A stretch of DNA of 64,000 nucleotides from assembly GCF_003851545.1 (NCBI RefSeq), contig NZ_BHVX01000001.1:186001-250000 (forward strand). Reading direction: 5' to 3'. This document shows positions 26,101 to 34,987 of the stretch, in pieces (the first letter of the stretch is position 1; each line of letters begins with the position of its first letter). The translations under genes and the position numbers were made by a program. The stretch comes from Ralstonia sp. SET104. GTDB taxonomy: Bacteria; Pseudomonadota; Gammaproteobacteria; Burkholderiales; Burkholderiaceae. Under the pieces are notes generated by a model. The model ran no database searches. It was not told the DNA's origin and was given only the letters and a program-made list of their open reading frames with translations.

Positions 26101-26763
26101 ATGAAGGCATTGATTGTTGAGGATCAAGATCGGTTGGGCCGTTTCCTCCAGCAAGGACTGACGGAGTGCTCCTATACGGTCACATTGGTGCGCACCTGTG
26201 CGGCGGCCACCGATGCCATTGTGGAGTCCTCGTATGACGTGGTGATTCTGGATCTGGGGCTGCCGGATGGCGATGGCCTTGATCTTCTCCACACATGGCG
26301 CAAGGGCGGCTTCCAGGAGCCAGTGCTGATTCTGAGCGCACGTGATGGCGTACAGGATCGCGTGAAGGGTCTGGACATCGGCGCCGATGATTACCTCGCA
26401 AAGCCATTCAGCCTGGAAGAGCTTCTTGCACGAGTGCGGTCCCTGGTTCGCCGCCATTCCGCTGTCAAGCAGGTGGTGCTTGAGCATGCCGGCATCTGCC
26501 TGGATCTGCTCAGTCACACCGTCACGCTCAATGGCAAGGCGGTCGACCTGACCAGCCGCGAATACGCGCTGCTTGAAGTCTTTATGCAGAACCAAGGGCG
26601 GATCCTGCCGCGCACGTTGATCTCGGAGAAGATCTGGTCGGCGCATTACGATGTTGATACGAATCTGCTCGACGTCTATATGAGCCGGCTGCGTGCCAAG
26701 CTCGAGGTACCGGGAAGGCCGCTTTTCAAGACCGTGCGCGGTGTGGGGTACCAGCTCCTTTGA
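26101..26763 (+). CDS. OmpR-family response regulator (orphan)
   Basis: 220-residue response regulator. The receiver domain (1-115) has the phospho-acceptor Asp51 in VILDLGLPD, the acidic pair in VEDQD and Lys in DDYLAKPF. The C-terminal winged helix (125-220) contains SREYALLEVFMQNQGRILPR and ends FKTVRGVGYQLL, as in the QseB/CopR/PmrA branch. Members of this branch nearly always have the sensor kinase gene directly downstream; here only 250 bases of non-coding DNA follow. The nearest kinase without a partner is at 38082-39446, on the other side of the island, and is the likely cognate. Confidence 0.93.
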   Translation: MKALIVEDQDRLGRFLQQGLTECSYTVTLVRTCAAATDAIVESSYDVVILDLGLPDGDGLDLLHTWRKGGFQEPVLILSARDGVQDRVKGLDIGADDYLAKPFSLEELLARVRSLVRRHSAVKQVVLEHAGICLDLLSHTVTLNGKAVDLTSREYALLEVFMQNQGRILPRTLISEKIWSAHYDVDTNLLDVYMSRLRAKLEVPGRPLFKTVRGVGYQLL

Positions 26764-26954
26764 TGCCACGCGGCTGCCTCGCGCGCGTCGACCACGTCGG
26801 CGTGAAATCAATTGCGAATGGGTTGCCGCCCAGCCGGCGCTGCATGAGCATGCCCAGCGCCGTTGATGGCGCAAGCCCGCACAGGTGGATGGGGCGCGGC
26901 CCAGTTGCTGTCCAACCCGAGCAGAGCGTGTGATCCTGACAAGCCTGTCTGCCA

Positions 26955-26997
26955 GCCCGCGGCGCTTACGTTGTGGGGCGGTGACTGCGCCGCGGGC
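26955..26997. terminator. GC-rich hairpin between converging genes
   Basis: GCCCGCGGCG (26955-26964) and CGCCGCGGGC (26988-26997) pair perfectly over 10 bases with a 23-base loop. It lies between the response regulator and the converging PstS-like gene and may stop both transcripts, though no T-run is present. Confidence 0.4.
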
Positions 26998-27015
26998 GGT
27001 TGCGGTGGCTGCTGC

Positions 27016-28074
27016 TTATTGATCGAGTTTCTTCAGTTCCTCCTTCACCACCTCAGGCTGCAGCGGAATGAAGACGCGTTCGTTGGCCACCGCCTGCTGA
27101 CCTTCCTGGCTCAGCACCAGCTTGAGGAATTCCTTCACCTTGGGTTCAAGCGGCTTACCGGGAGCCTTGTTGACATAGATGTAGACGTAGCGGCTGAACG
27201 GATAATTGTGCGCATAGACGCTCTCCACCGTCGGCGCATAGCACGTGCCGCCTTGCGTGGAAGAGAGCTTCAGGACCTTGACGTTGGGCGTGACGTTTGC
27301 CATCAGTGCGTAGGTCAGGCCGCCGGGGTGCGTGGCCATGTCTTCCGCTGCAACGGTAAAGGCGTGCGTGAAACCCTTGCCTTTGACAAACTGGATGTTG
27401 TCTTTGTATTCGCCACCGTGCATGGCGACTTCCTTGAAGTACTGCTCAATGCCGTTGACCGGTTTCAGGCCATAGAGATGAATGGGGCGGGACGCCCAAT
27501 CACCCGTCGCACCGAGGTCGCCCCAGGTATTGACTTCCTTGTAGCCGAGCTTGCGCGTCTTTGAATAGATAGCATCGAGTTGCGGCAGGCTCAGGCAGTC
27601 GATCGGGTTGTCCTTGTCAACAAGGATGATGCTGGCGGCCGTCTTGCCCAGCGAGCCGACGCTGCCGGTGGCGACTTTGATCTCGAGCGGCGCATAGCCG
27701 AACTTATCGACAAAGGCCTTGCGCTCGGCGGGGAACATCTCACGGCCGACGGGCGCAAGCTGCCCCTTGCCCGAGACGAGGCCCGGAGCACCTGCGCCGG
27801 AAGCGCGCAGATCCATCGTCAGCGACAGGCGCGGATACTGCTTGCGATAGATCTTGGTCCACTCCATCACCATCTCATCCATGATGTCGGCGCCGACGAT
27901 TGCCAGTTCTTCCTCGGGGTGGCTTTCGACCGGGCCCGGATTCCACGTCGGAATCGATGGGTCGGCCTTCAGCGCATGTTCCGGCGCGGCGTACTTCAGT
28001 GCATGGGCGGGTACGGCACTCAGCGCGCAGAGGGCGGCTGCGATACTGACGGCCAGGGTGGCTGTCCTTCTCAT
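27016..28074 (-). CDS. Secreted PstS-like (PBP_like_2) substrate-binding protein
   Basis: 352 residues with a clear signal peptide (about 1-25, ending VPAHA). The body is a type II periplasmic-binding fold of the PstS-like PBP_like_2 family: VGADIMDEMVMEWTKIY at the start, KDNPIDCLSLPQLDAIY in the middle, and the family ending FLKLVLSQEGQQAVAN. It has no pstC, pstA or pstB beside it. Its gene follows the TonB receptor gene, separated by 155 bases that hold a CTGAA-N6-TTCAG inverted repeat, so it has its own promoter. The Ser/Thr phosphate-binding signature of true PstS is not evident, so the ligand may be another oxyanion or a complex. Confidence 0.88.
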   Translation of the reverse strand: MRRTATLAVSIAAALCALSAVPAHALKYAAPEHALKADPSIPTWNPGPVESHPEEELAIVGADIMDEMVMEWTKIYRKQYPRLSLTMDLRASGAGAPGLVSGKGQLAPVGREMFPAERKAFVDKFGYAPLEIKVATGSVGSLGKTAASIILVDKDNPIDCLSLPQLDAIYSKTRKLGYKEVNTWGDLGATGDWASRPIHLYGLKPVNGIEQYFKEVAMHGGEYKDNIQFVKGKGFTHAFTVAAEDMATHPGGLTYALMANVTPNVKVLKLSSTQGGTCYAPTVESVYAHNYPFSRYVYIYVNKAPGKPLEPKVKEFLKLVLSQEGQQAVANERVFIPLQPEVVKEELKKLDQ

Positions 28075-28162
28075 GGATGTCTCCTAGTATGGGCGTCAAC
28101 GCTCAATCGGGCGTGATCCTCTCTACCTTAGAAGCCCCATCCGAATGCAGGATGAATGTGAC

Positions 28163-28178
28163 CTGAAGATTCGTTCAG
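28163..28178. promoter_or_regulatory. CTGAA-N6-TTCAG inverted repeat (site 1)
   Basis: CTGAA (28163-28167) and TTCAG (28174-28178), 89 bases upstream of the PstS-like gene start. The same element occurs at 37806-37821 and in degenerate form at 39520-39535, all in promoter regions of the island. Candidate binding site for the response regulator at 26101. Confidence 0.55.
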
Positions 28179-28229
28179 GATTGGGCGTGGCAAACGCGCA
28201 AGGCGTGCACGTCTGCCACGGCCGTCTGA

Positions 28230-31139
28230 TTACAGATCGAACTTGACGTTGAACTTGATGGTGCGGTCCATGCCGATGCCGTAGGTGCCGGTCGTCACGG
28301 AGTTCCAGTAGCGCTTGTTGGCGAGGTTGTCGATCGCAAGCTGGAACGTCGTGCGGCGCCCCTGGATGCGGGTGGTGTAGCTGGCGCCAATGTTGTACAG
28401 GCTGTAACCCGGGATGTAGCCCTGGTTTTGCGCATTGACCGGCCGTTTCGAGATCAGCGCAATGCCGCCGCGCAACGTCAGGCCAGGCATTGCGGCAGGG
28501 CTGTACGAAACGCCGAGGTTGCCGGTCCAGTCTGGCGTGTTCTCCGGCACCATGCCGTTGATCAGCGGCTGCTTGGGTGCCTCCTGCCGGGCCTTCAGAC
28601 GCAGCACGGCCGCGTGGATGCGCCAGGCGCGGTTGATCTCATACGTTGCCGTTGTCTCGACACCCTTGTATGACAGGTCGCCGTTGTAGCCGAAGATGTT
28701 GGTCACCGGGTCGGTCACGGCGTTGCCGCGCGTGATCTCGAAATACGACGCACTGACCGACAGCCCCTTGAAGAACGAATCTCGGATGCCGAATTCCTTC
28801 TGCTTTGAGATGGCTGGCGCCAGGATCACGTTCGCGTTTGCGGCATTCGCGGGCGCCGTGCCACCGGCTTCGAGACCCTGCATGTAGCTGGCGAACAGCG
28901 TCGTGGTGGGCAGCACGTCGAACAACACGCCATACGCCGGCGAGAACACATGGTTCTGCGATGTGGCGGAGCCGACTTCCTCCGTGTCCAGCACCTGGCG
29001 CGCCCCCACCAGCAGCTTCAGCCGCTTGGTGAGCGCGATCGTGTCGTAGGCATACACGGCCTCGTCGGAACTCGTCTGCGATGGGCTGGTTACCCCGGGC
29101 TTGGTATAGACCGGCGGGTTGAGAACGATTGGGTCAAAGATGTTCTGGCGCTGCGGCAACGTCATGTTCTGCACGTCTGCTGCCAGCGAATAGCGCGACG
29201 TGCGCGAGACGCCAACGGTGAGGTCGTGCGTGACGGGCCCGGTCGCAAAGTGGCCAAGCACCTCCGTGCGGAAGAAGGTGTTGCGATACGCGTTGGTGAC
29301 TGGCTGCACGTTCACCAGGCCATTGGCGCCGGTGTTCAGGTCGTAACCAGAGATGCGCACGGTGGTGCGGTGGCGGTGCGAACCCGAATAGCCGAGCTGG
29401 GTGAAGACCTTCCAGTCATCGCTCAGTTGGTAGTCGGCGCGGCCCTGCCAGTTGAAGGTCTCGGGGGTGTAGAGGTCCCACCGGCCGGACAGCAGGTTTC
29501 TCGGGTCCGGCACCGGCGTAATCGGCACGACGCCGTTGACGGCCGGCTTGAGCGAGATGCCCGCCTGCTCCGGCACCTGGCGGCGGTAGTACTCGAAATC
29601 GCTCTGGAAGGTGAGCCGGGACGTGGCCTTCAGATCCAGGCCGAGGCTGACGAACTCGCCGTCGCCCCCCAGGTCATGGACGCCGTTTTCATAGTGGGTG
29701 GCCGATGCGTTCAAGCGCACGCCAAGCTGTTTTTCCGGGCCGTACCGGCGGCCGATGTCGATGCTGGCGCCGTACTGCCCAAACGCATTGCCGGCCAGGC
29801 CCAAGGTGGTGACGTCTTGCGGGCCCGCGCGCTTGGTCACGAAGTTGATGATGCCGGCCGGGCTGGCCACCCCGAACATGAGCGCGTTGGCACCCTTGAG
29901 CGTTTCGACACGCTCTTTGTTCTCGGTCGGGTTTGTGATGACGCCGGTGATCGGCAGGCCGCCGTCCAGGCGATAGTTGGAGAACAGGTTGAGCTTGATA
30001 CCACGAATGGCAAATGCATCGTTGGCGCTGCCTGCCGAGTTGGTCGACACCACGCCCGCCACGTTTTTGATCGCGTCCGAATACCCTTCCTGCGTCTGGC
30101 TAAGTGCGTGGCCGGACGACACCTCCTTGGTCATCGGCAGGCTTTGCTCGTTGGCGAGCTCCGGCTTGTTGTACTCCTTCATGGCGTCGCTGCGCGGGGC
30201 CACGCCCGCGGCAGCGTACGGGGCATCCAGCCCGGACGCGATCGAGATGCGTTCGCGCAAACCGCCAGCGATGCGCTCGGCCTGCTTGCGCAACGCCTCC
30301 GTATCGGTGCGCGAGGTGTACGGAAACACGACAGCCAGTACACCGATCGTGGTTCCCACCGCGTCCTTGACCGGCACCTTCCATTCATAGCGAGCGCCAC
30401 GTGCGTCGACGGCTCCGTGGGGCTTGCCGCTTTCAATGACGGCAAGATCACCGGGCTCCGCTGGTTTGCCATATCGGCCAATGTTGGAGGCGGTGATGGG
30501 ATAACCCGAGACCTTCGCTGTGCGCGCGTGCAGCGCCAGAACCTCCACCCCGGGATACTTTTCGAGCGCGTCGTCGATCAGGAACTGCGCGTAGGACTCG
30601 GTGGGGATGCGTTCGTCGAGCTGCATCGGCGCCGTCAGGCTCTCAGGATCGAGAATGCGGCGGCTGAGGTCATTGCGATACTGCGCGGCCTGACGCAGGA
30701 GGGCGTCTTCATCGGTACCCGGCGCATAGGGGAACGTCAGCTCCGCAATGCCAATGGGCCGCCGCGCGATGTCGAACAGCGGCAGCGTCACCTCGACGTT
30801 CTGGTCACCCTTGCGGTTGATTTCGACGAGTGCGCGGCCCGTGCGGAACACGGCCACATCTTCGGGGCTGGAAGGCGCGCCCACGAGTGCGGGTGTTCTC
30901 GATGCCACGATCGTGAGCTGCGATGCGCCCGGCATTGCGGCGTGCAGCTCAATGCCGACGAGTTGCGGATGCAGCCGCGCATAACTGTCGACGAGGTACT
31001 GCGCATAGGATTGCGCACTGTCTTTGCTATTGCCCCGGCTGTCCTGCGCGCTGGACGCTTGTGCGTCCGCGGCCAGCGCCCGCATCTGCGGGATCGCCAA
31101 CAGGATGGCCAGGGCCAGGGTTGTTTTGGCCAGCTTCAT
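28230..31139 (-). CDS. TonB-dependent receptor with tandem N-terminal envelope domains
   Basis: 969-residue outer-membrane receptor. Signal peptide 1-23; two copies of a domain of about 120 residues at roughly 42-163 and 180-300; TonB plug from about 345 (SDAIKNVAGVVSTNS, AFAIRGIKLNLFSNYRLDGG); 22-strand barrel to the end (IKFNVKFDL). The barrel type resembles siderophore receptors of the FhuA/FecA class, but the N-terminal extension is not the STN signalling domain usual there. The same domain forms the secreted protein at 33991-34911. Start: ATG at 31139 with GGAG upstream; the longer frame lacks a signal peptide. The barrel presumably imports a ligand captured or sensed by the extra domains. 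Confidence 0.9.
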   Translation of the reverse strand: MKLAKTTLALAILLAIPQMRALAADAQASSAQDSRGNSKDSAQSYAQYLVDSYARLHPQLVGIELHAAMPGASQLTIVASRTPALVGAPSSPEDVAVFRTGRALVEINRKGDQNVEVTLPLFDIARRPIGIAELTFPYAPGTDEDALLRQAAQYRNDLSRRILDPESLTAPMQLDERIPTESYAQFLIDDALEKYPGVEVLALHARTAKVSGYPITASNIGRYGKPAEPGDLAVIESGKPHGAVDARGARYEWKVPVKDAVGTTIGVLAVVFPYTSRTDTEALRKQAERIAGGLRERISIASGLDAPYAAAGVAPRSDAMKEYNKPELANEQSLPMTKEVSSGHALSQTQEGYSDAIKNVAGVVSTNSAGSANDAFAIRGIKLNLFSNYRLDGGLPITGVITNPTENKERVETLKGANALMFGVASPAGIINFVTKRAGPQDVTTLGLAGNAFGQYGASIDIGRRYGPEKQLGVRLNASATHYENGVHDLGGDGEFVSLGLDLKATSRLTFQSDFEYYRRQVPEQAGISLKPAVNGVVPITPVPDPRNLLSGRWDLYTPETFNWQGRADYQLSDDWKVFTQLGYSGSHRHRTTVRISGYDLNTGANGLVNVQPVTNAYRNTFFRTEVLGHFATGPVTHDLTVGVSRTSRYSLAADVQNMTLPQRQNIFDPIVLNPPVYTKPGVTSPSQTSSDEAVYAYDTIALTKRLKLLVGARQVLDTEEVGSATSQNHVFSPAYGVLFDVLPTTTLFASYMQGLEAGGTAPANAANANVILAPAISKQKEFGIRDSFFKGLSVSASYFEITRGNAVTDPVTNIFGYNGDLSYKGVETTATYEINRAWRIHAAVLRLKARQEAPKQPLINGMVPENTPDWTGNLGVSYSPAAMPGLTLRGGIALISKRPVNAQNQGYIPGYSLYNIGASYTTRIQGRRTTFQLAIDNLANKRYWNSVTTGTYGIGMDRTIKFNVKFDL

Positions 31140-31204
31140 CGTGTCTCCACCTTTATTTTTGCCCGGCCTGTCGTGTCGGCCTGGTGCGTCTAAGTGCTGC
31201 CTGA

Positions 31205-31256
31205 CCGATGCCGCCGCGTTTCTCCAGACCCCTTCGCGCTGGCGCTGCGGCATCGG
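31205..31256. other. Intergenic stem-loop between PstS-like and TonB receptor genes
   Basis: CCGATGCCGC (31205-31214) pairs with GCGGCATCGG (31247-31256), leaving a 32-base loop. It lies in the 143-base gap inside a minus-strand gene series and could reduce read-through or protect the upstream mRNA, setting different levels of binding protein and receptor. Confidence 0.45.
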
Positions 31257-31282
31257 CCTGCTTCAGCAGGTATGCGGCTTCA

Positions 31283-32455
31283 TCAGTTGCCGCGTCCGTC
31301 CACCAATGCGCGCGCCTTGGTCACTTGCCACGCGCGCAGCGGCACGTAGCGCGCATGGTCGAGCACAACCTGTTGCCCCTCGCGGCTGAGCACAAACTTC
31401 AGAAACTCCTCCAGCGCCGGGGGCAGCGGCTTGCCTGGGGCCTTGTTGGTGTTGAAGTAGGTCAGGCGGCTGAGCGGATACGTGGCCAGGGCGACGTTCT
31501 CGTAAGTGGGTGCCTGCGGCGTGTCGCCCGCTTTCTCGACCAGCGGCACGAGCTTGACGGGGGCGTCCATGTAGGCCATGCCCGAATACCCGATGGCGTA
31601 GCGGTCTGCTGCGACGTTCTTGGCCATGGGGAATACGACCTTCTCGAACTTGATGCCGTCGCGCCATTCGCCGCGCTTGCCGTCCAGGCTAAGCACGCGT
31701 TGGCGCACGAATTCCTCGAAGCCGTTCCATGGGCGGATGCCGTACAGATTGACCGGCTTGTCGGCCCATTCGCCGGTCAGGCCAAGGTCGCCCCATTTGG
31801 TGATGGCGGCGCCTCCGCGAGCATGCGTTGACGAGTACATCTGGTCGAGCTGCTTGAAGGTGATCTGCTCGATCGGGTTGTCCTTGTTGACAATGAAGGC
31901 AACGGTATCGAGCGCGCCGAAGTGCCGGTATGAGCCCCCCGAGATCGGCACGCTCAGCGGGTCGTAATTGAACTTGGCCTTGAATTTGTTGATGTCATCC
32001 GGCTTGAGCTCACGCGAGACGAAGACGAAGTCCAGGTCGCCCTTGATCAGTTCGATGGCACCCAGGCTGCCGGCGTACGGCGGCGAGATCGAGATGTTGA
32101 CATTCGGGTAGTAGGTCTTGAACTTCTCCATCCACTTCTGCGCCAGAACCACCATCACGTCAGAGGCCGCGCCCTTGAAGGTGCCGCTGATGTTGATGTC
32201 GCGGCGCGGCTGATAGGACGGGAGTTGTGCGTCCAGCATCGGCTGCAGCACTTCCGGCGCCGGCAGATCGCGTCCGTGCTCCACACCCGCCTTGGCTTGC
32301 GCTTCAGTCTGCGGTTTGTTGGTCGGGGTGGTTGGCGTGACCCAGGTCAGCATGGGGGTCGTGCCCTGTTGCGCCTGAGCGTGGGCCGGCACGAACACTG
32401 CCAGCCATGCAACTGCGGCCAGCGCTGTGGCGCTGAGCTTGATGGATCGTTTCAT
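31283..32455 (-). CDS. Secreted PstS-like (PBP_like_2) substrate-binding protein
   Basis: 390 residues, signal peptide 1-26 (ending VPAHA), then an extended linker with Pro and Gln (to about 95), then a PBP_like_2 fold: ISGTFKGAASDVMVVLAQKW, KDNPIEQITFKQLDQMYSST, WGDLGLTGEWADKPVNLYG and the ending EFLKFVLSREGQQVVLD. Paralogue of the proteins at 27016-28074 and 32510-33994; the middle segments are nearly the same in all. AAGGAGA precedes the ATG. Fifty-four bases separate it from the upstream two-domain paralogue, so they are in one operon. Confidence 0.88.
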   Translation of the reverse strand: MKRSIKLSATALAAVAWLAVFVPAHAQAQQGTTPMLTWVTPTTPTNKPQTEAQAKAGVEHGRDLPAPEVLQPMLDAQLPSYQPRRDINISGTFKGAASDVMVVLAQKWMEKFKTYYPNVNISISPPYAGSLGAIELIKGDLDFVFVSRELKPDDINKFKAKFNYDPLSVPISGGSYRHFGALDTVAFIVNKDNPIEQITFKQLDQMYSSTHARGGAAITKWGDLGLTGEWADKPVNLYGIRPWNGFEEFVRQRVLSLDGKRGEWRDGIKFEKVVFPMAKNVAADRYAIGYSGMAYMDAPVKLVPLVEKAGDTPQAPTYENVALATYPLSRLTYFNTNKAPGKPLPPALEEFLKFVLSREGQQVVLDHARYVPLRAWQVTKARALVDGRGN

Positions 32456-32509
32456 GAACTTGGTCTCCTTGTGTTGTCGTTGTATGCAGGTTCGTGTTCG
32501 GCTTCCAGC

Positions 32510-33994
32510 TCAGTTGAGTCTGGCAAGTTCTTCCTTCACCTCTTGCGCGGTCAGGGGGTAGTAGCCGGAGTACAGGATGGGCTCTTGACCCTGCCGACTG
32601 AGCACGTAGCGCAAGAACGCTTTGATAGCCGCAGGCAGCGGTTGGCCCGGGTTGCGCCGCAGACGGATGTACATGTAGCGCGTGAGCGGGTAGCGGCCGC
32701 TCGATGCGGTTTCGTGCGTCCCGCTGATGGCGGGGCTGCCTGTGTCCCGGGCAATCGGGACGGGCTTCAGCCCCGGCCCGCCGTCTTCGAAGCCGCCGAA
32801 GCCTATTGCCCCGGTATCGGCCGCGATGGCTTTGGCGGTGTCGGCCACAGATGCCTCGTGCACGGCATTGCTCCAGACGCCGCCCTTGAGCGCCATGATC
32901 TGCATCGACATGGCGTTCGGCGTGATCAAGGGCGGCACGTCGAGCGTGATCGGCCGGTCCGCCCATTCACCCGTCAGGCCAAGCTGGCCCCAGCGCGTGA
33001 TAGTGGGCGAGTGGCCGAAGATGTCGGCCAGCTGCTGCATCGTGAGGCGCTCGATCGGATTGCCCGCATTCACGAACACCGCTTGCGCCGTGGTGCGCTG
33101 CTGGGTGTCGAACCCGCCGCGCGCGACCCGGATCTCGAACGGCACGTGCCCGGCATTCAACTGGGTGAACGATGCCGTCTCGTCGGGCCAGAGCTCGCGG
33201 CCCATGGGGGCCAGATCGGTTTCGCCGGCCATCAGGGCATGGAAGCCGTTCAGCGTGCCGAGATGTTCCCAGCGGTCGCCCTTGCGCACGCCGGGCTGCA
33301 GCGCGTGGAAGTCGTGCATCCACCGTTCCATCAGCGACTTCATGCCGTCGCTGCCGATGCTGCGGATCTCGCCCTTGAGCGGCGCGCCTGCCACGTAGCG
33401 GGGCAGGGCCGGATCGAGTGTGGCGCGGTAGCCGTCCAGCTTGGGCAGCTCCTGCGCGATGGCGTCGGCGGCTAGCGGTGCAAAGCCGGACTGGCGCGCC
33501 ACGATCTGCTGCCCCTCAGGGCTCAACGCAAAGCGGACGAATTCCAGGACCGCTGGCGGCAGCGGGGAGTCCGGCCGTTTGTTGAATGCCAGGAAAACGG
33601 GCTTGCCATCGCGCAGCGCCACACGCACGAGCACCGGGGTCTTCATCATGTCACCCGCGAACTGGTGCGCATACGGTGCAAGCTCGGCCGGCAGGGGCGG
33701 GCGCGTCATCGGCGCAACGTCTGCGAGTTCGAACATCAGCGCGCCGATGGCGGCGGCATTACCGACATGCTGCCAACGCGGGCCACGAGAGATGCCCGGC
33801 TGCTGCTGGTGCAATGCCTGCAGCCATGCGTTCATCAACGGGCCCATCTCACGGCTGCCGATGCTGGACACCGTCGTGGTATCGGCCGGCTGTGCGGATA
33901 CGGCGGCTGTCGCGCAGGCGGTGCCGGCCAACAGGGTTGCCAACAAGGTTGCCAACAGCAGCGGGCCGAGCGTGCTCCGGAACCTCGGCATCAT
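32510..33994 (-). CDS. Two-domain PstS-like protein, first domain shortened
   Basis: 494 residues with a signal peptide (about 1-35). It is an internal duplication of the PBP_like_2 fold. The second copy (about 208-494) is complete: RSIGSDGMKSLMERW, NPIERLTMQQLADIFG, WGQLGLTGEWADRPI and FLRYVLSRQGQEPI. The first copy (about 42-190) begins SSIGSREMGPLMNAW and ends FVRFALSPEGQQIV but lacks roughly 100 central residues, so it may keep only part of the binding cleft. ATGATG start overlaps the stop of the upstream gene. This architecture is unusual; it might bring two ligands or two partners together at the receptor. Confidence 0.88.
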   Translation of the reverse strand: MMPRFRSTLGPLLLATLLATLLAGTACATAAVSAQPADTTTVSSIGSREMGPLMNAWLQALHQQQPGISRGPRWQHVGNAAAIGALMFELADVAPMTRPPLPAELAPYAHQFAGDMMKTPVLVRVALRDGKPVFLAFNKRPDSPLPPAVLEFVRFALSPEGQQIVARQSGFAPLAADAIAQELPKLDGYRATLDPALPRYVAGAPLKGEIRSIGSDGMKSLMERWMHDFHALQPGVRKGDRWEHLGTLNGFHALMAGETDLAPMGRELWPDETASFTQLNAGHVPFEIRVARGGFDTQQRTTAQAVFVNAGNPIERLTMQQLADIFGHSPTITRWGQLGLTGEWADRPITLDVPPLITPNAMSMQIMALKGGVWSNAVHEASVADTAKAIAADTGAIGFGGFEDGGPGLKPVPIARDTGSPAISGTHETASSGRYPLTRYMYIRLRRNPGQPLPAAIKAFLRYVLSRQGQEPILYSGYYPLTAQEVKEELARLN

Positions 33995-34911
33995 GGGTCG
34001 ATCTCCTCAAGTGCCGGCGTTGCGGCAACGCGGGTCTGCAGTTCGTCGCGCAGTGCAACGGCGTGGGCTGTCAGGGCTTTCGCGTCCTGACCGCTACCGT
34101 AGGCGTAGCCGACGTTCAGTGTGCCGATTGCAATGCCGCTGCGGTTGCGGATCGGCAGGTCAACGCCAAAGCGCTTGCCGTTCGAGTACACGCCGGTGAT
34201 CGGTGCGGTGGCGCCCAGCACCTTCATGTCGTCCGCATCCGCCTTCTTGCCGTGGCGTCCGAAGGTGGAACCCAGCAAGACAAGGTCGCCCTTGGGTTGA
34301 ACCCGCGCCCGCAAGGCCAGCACCGTGACTTCCGGGTGGCGTTGAAGGGCTTCTTCGATCAGGGTTTGCGCTCGGGACTTGGTGGTCACGAGCGGTACAA
34401 ACGGGTAGGGGTCCATCAGGTTGGCGAGGCTGAGGATGCGTCGTGACAGAGCGTCGCGGATGACGCCTGCGATGCGCTCAAATTCGGCATGGTTGCCGCC
34501 AACCGGATAGCGCCACACCAGGCCGAGACTGCCAACGGTCTGGCCACCGACATCGTGCAACGGCAACTCGATTTCGATGCGCTTGTTGCCCTGGTCCATT
34601 GCCACGTGCGGCTTGCCGGTGGCGATCACGTCGAGGTCGTCGGCATCGGCGGGCTTGCCGATGCGACCAATGTTGGAGGCAATGACGACGTTGTCCGCCG
34701 CGTTGGGCGGGGTCACGTGCATCACCACGGCCCGGAGATCGGGGTGCTGCGCGACCGTGCGGTCGACGAGTTCCTGTGCGTAGCTTTTCACCGGAAACGA
34801 CGCCGGCAGTTGTGCAAGCGCTGCCGATGCGCCAACGAGCGCCAGGGCAGCGACGGCGCATTTCGGGACCGTCGCGGCCAAGACTCGGGCTCTTGTTATT
34901 TCGATCGTCAT
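33991..34911 (-). CDS. Secreted protein with two copies of the island's repeated envelope domain
   Basis: 306 residues with an N-terminal hydrophobic export signal (about 15-34). Two tandem copies follow (about 41-160 and 177-295): SYAQELVDRTVAQHPDL, IASNIGRIGKPADADDLDV, LPLHDVGGQTVGSLGL in the first; a similar RAQTLIEEALQRHPEV, GRHGKKADADDMKV, LPIRNRSGIAIGTLNVGY in the second. The same pair forms the N-terminus of the TonB receptor, and one copy forms the protein at 39632-40162. The layout (helix, then strands with a buried G-x-x-IG-x-L) is like extracytoplasmic PAS/Cache sensor folds, an inference only. First gene of the receptor operon; overlaps the next gene by 4 bases. Confidence 0.8.
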   Translation of the reverse strand: MTIEITRARVLAATVPKCAVAALALVGASAALAQLPASFPVKSYAQELVDRTVAQHPDLRAVVMHVTPPNAADNVVIASNIGRIGKPADADDLDVIATGKPHVAMDQGNKRIEIELPLHDVGGQTVGSLGLVWRYPVGGNHAEFERIAGVIRDALSRRILSLANLMDPYPFVPLVTTKSRAQTLIEEALQRHPEVTVLALRARVQPKGDLVLLGSTFGRHGKKADADDMKVLGATAPITGVYSNGKRFGVDLPIRNRSGIAIGTLNVGYAYGSGQDAKALTAHAVALRDELQTRVAATPALEEIDP

Positions 34912-34987
34912 GATGAGGTCTGTTGGTTGGACGCTGACCGCGAACGTGGAGGAAGGGTTCGCCGGTTTTCAGTGAACCCCACCGGAC

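Noticed and set aside
26764-26935. Short frame starting at the stop codon of the response regulator (MPRGCLARVDH)
   Set aside because: Overlapping start is attractive for a coupled kinase, but the sequence has no membrane helix or kinase motif and stops after about 57 codons.
27016-33994. Calling the three secreted proteins phosphate transporters (PstS)
   Set aside because: Only the fold class is supported; no permease or ATPase genes of the phosphate system are present and the phosphate-binding signature was not seen.
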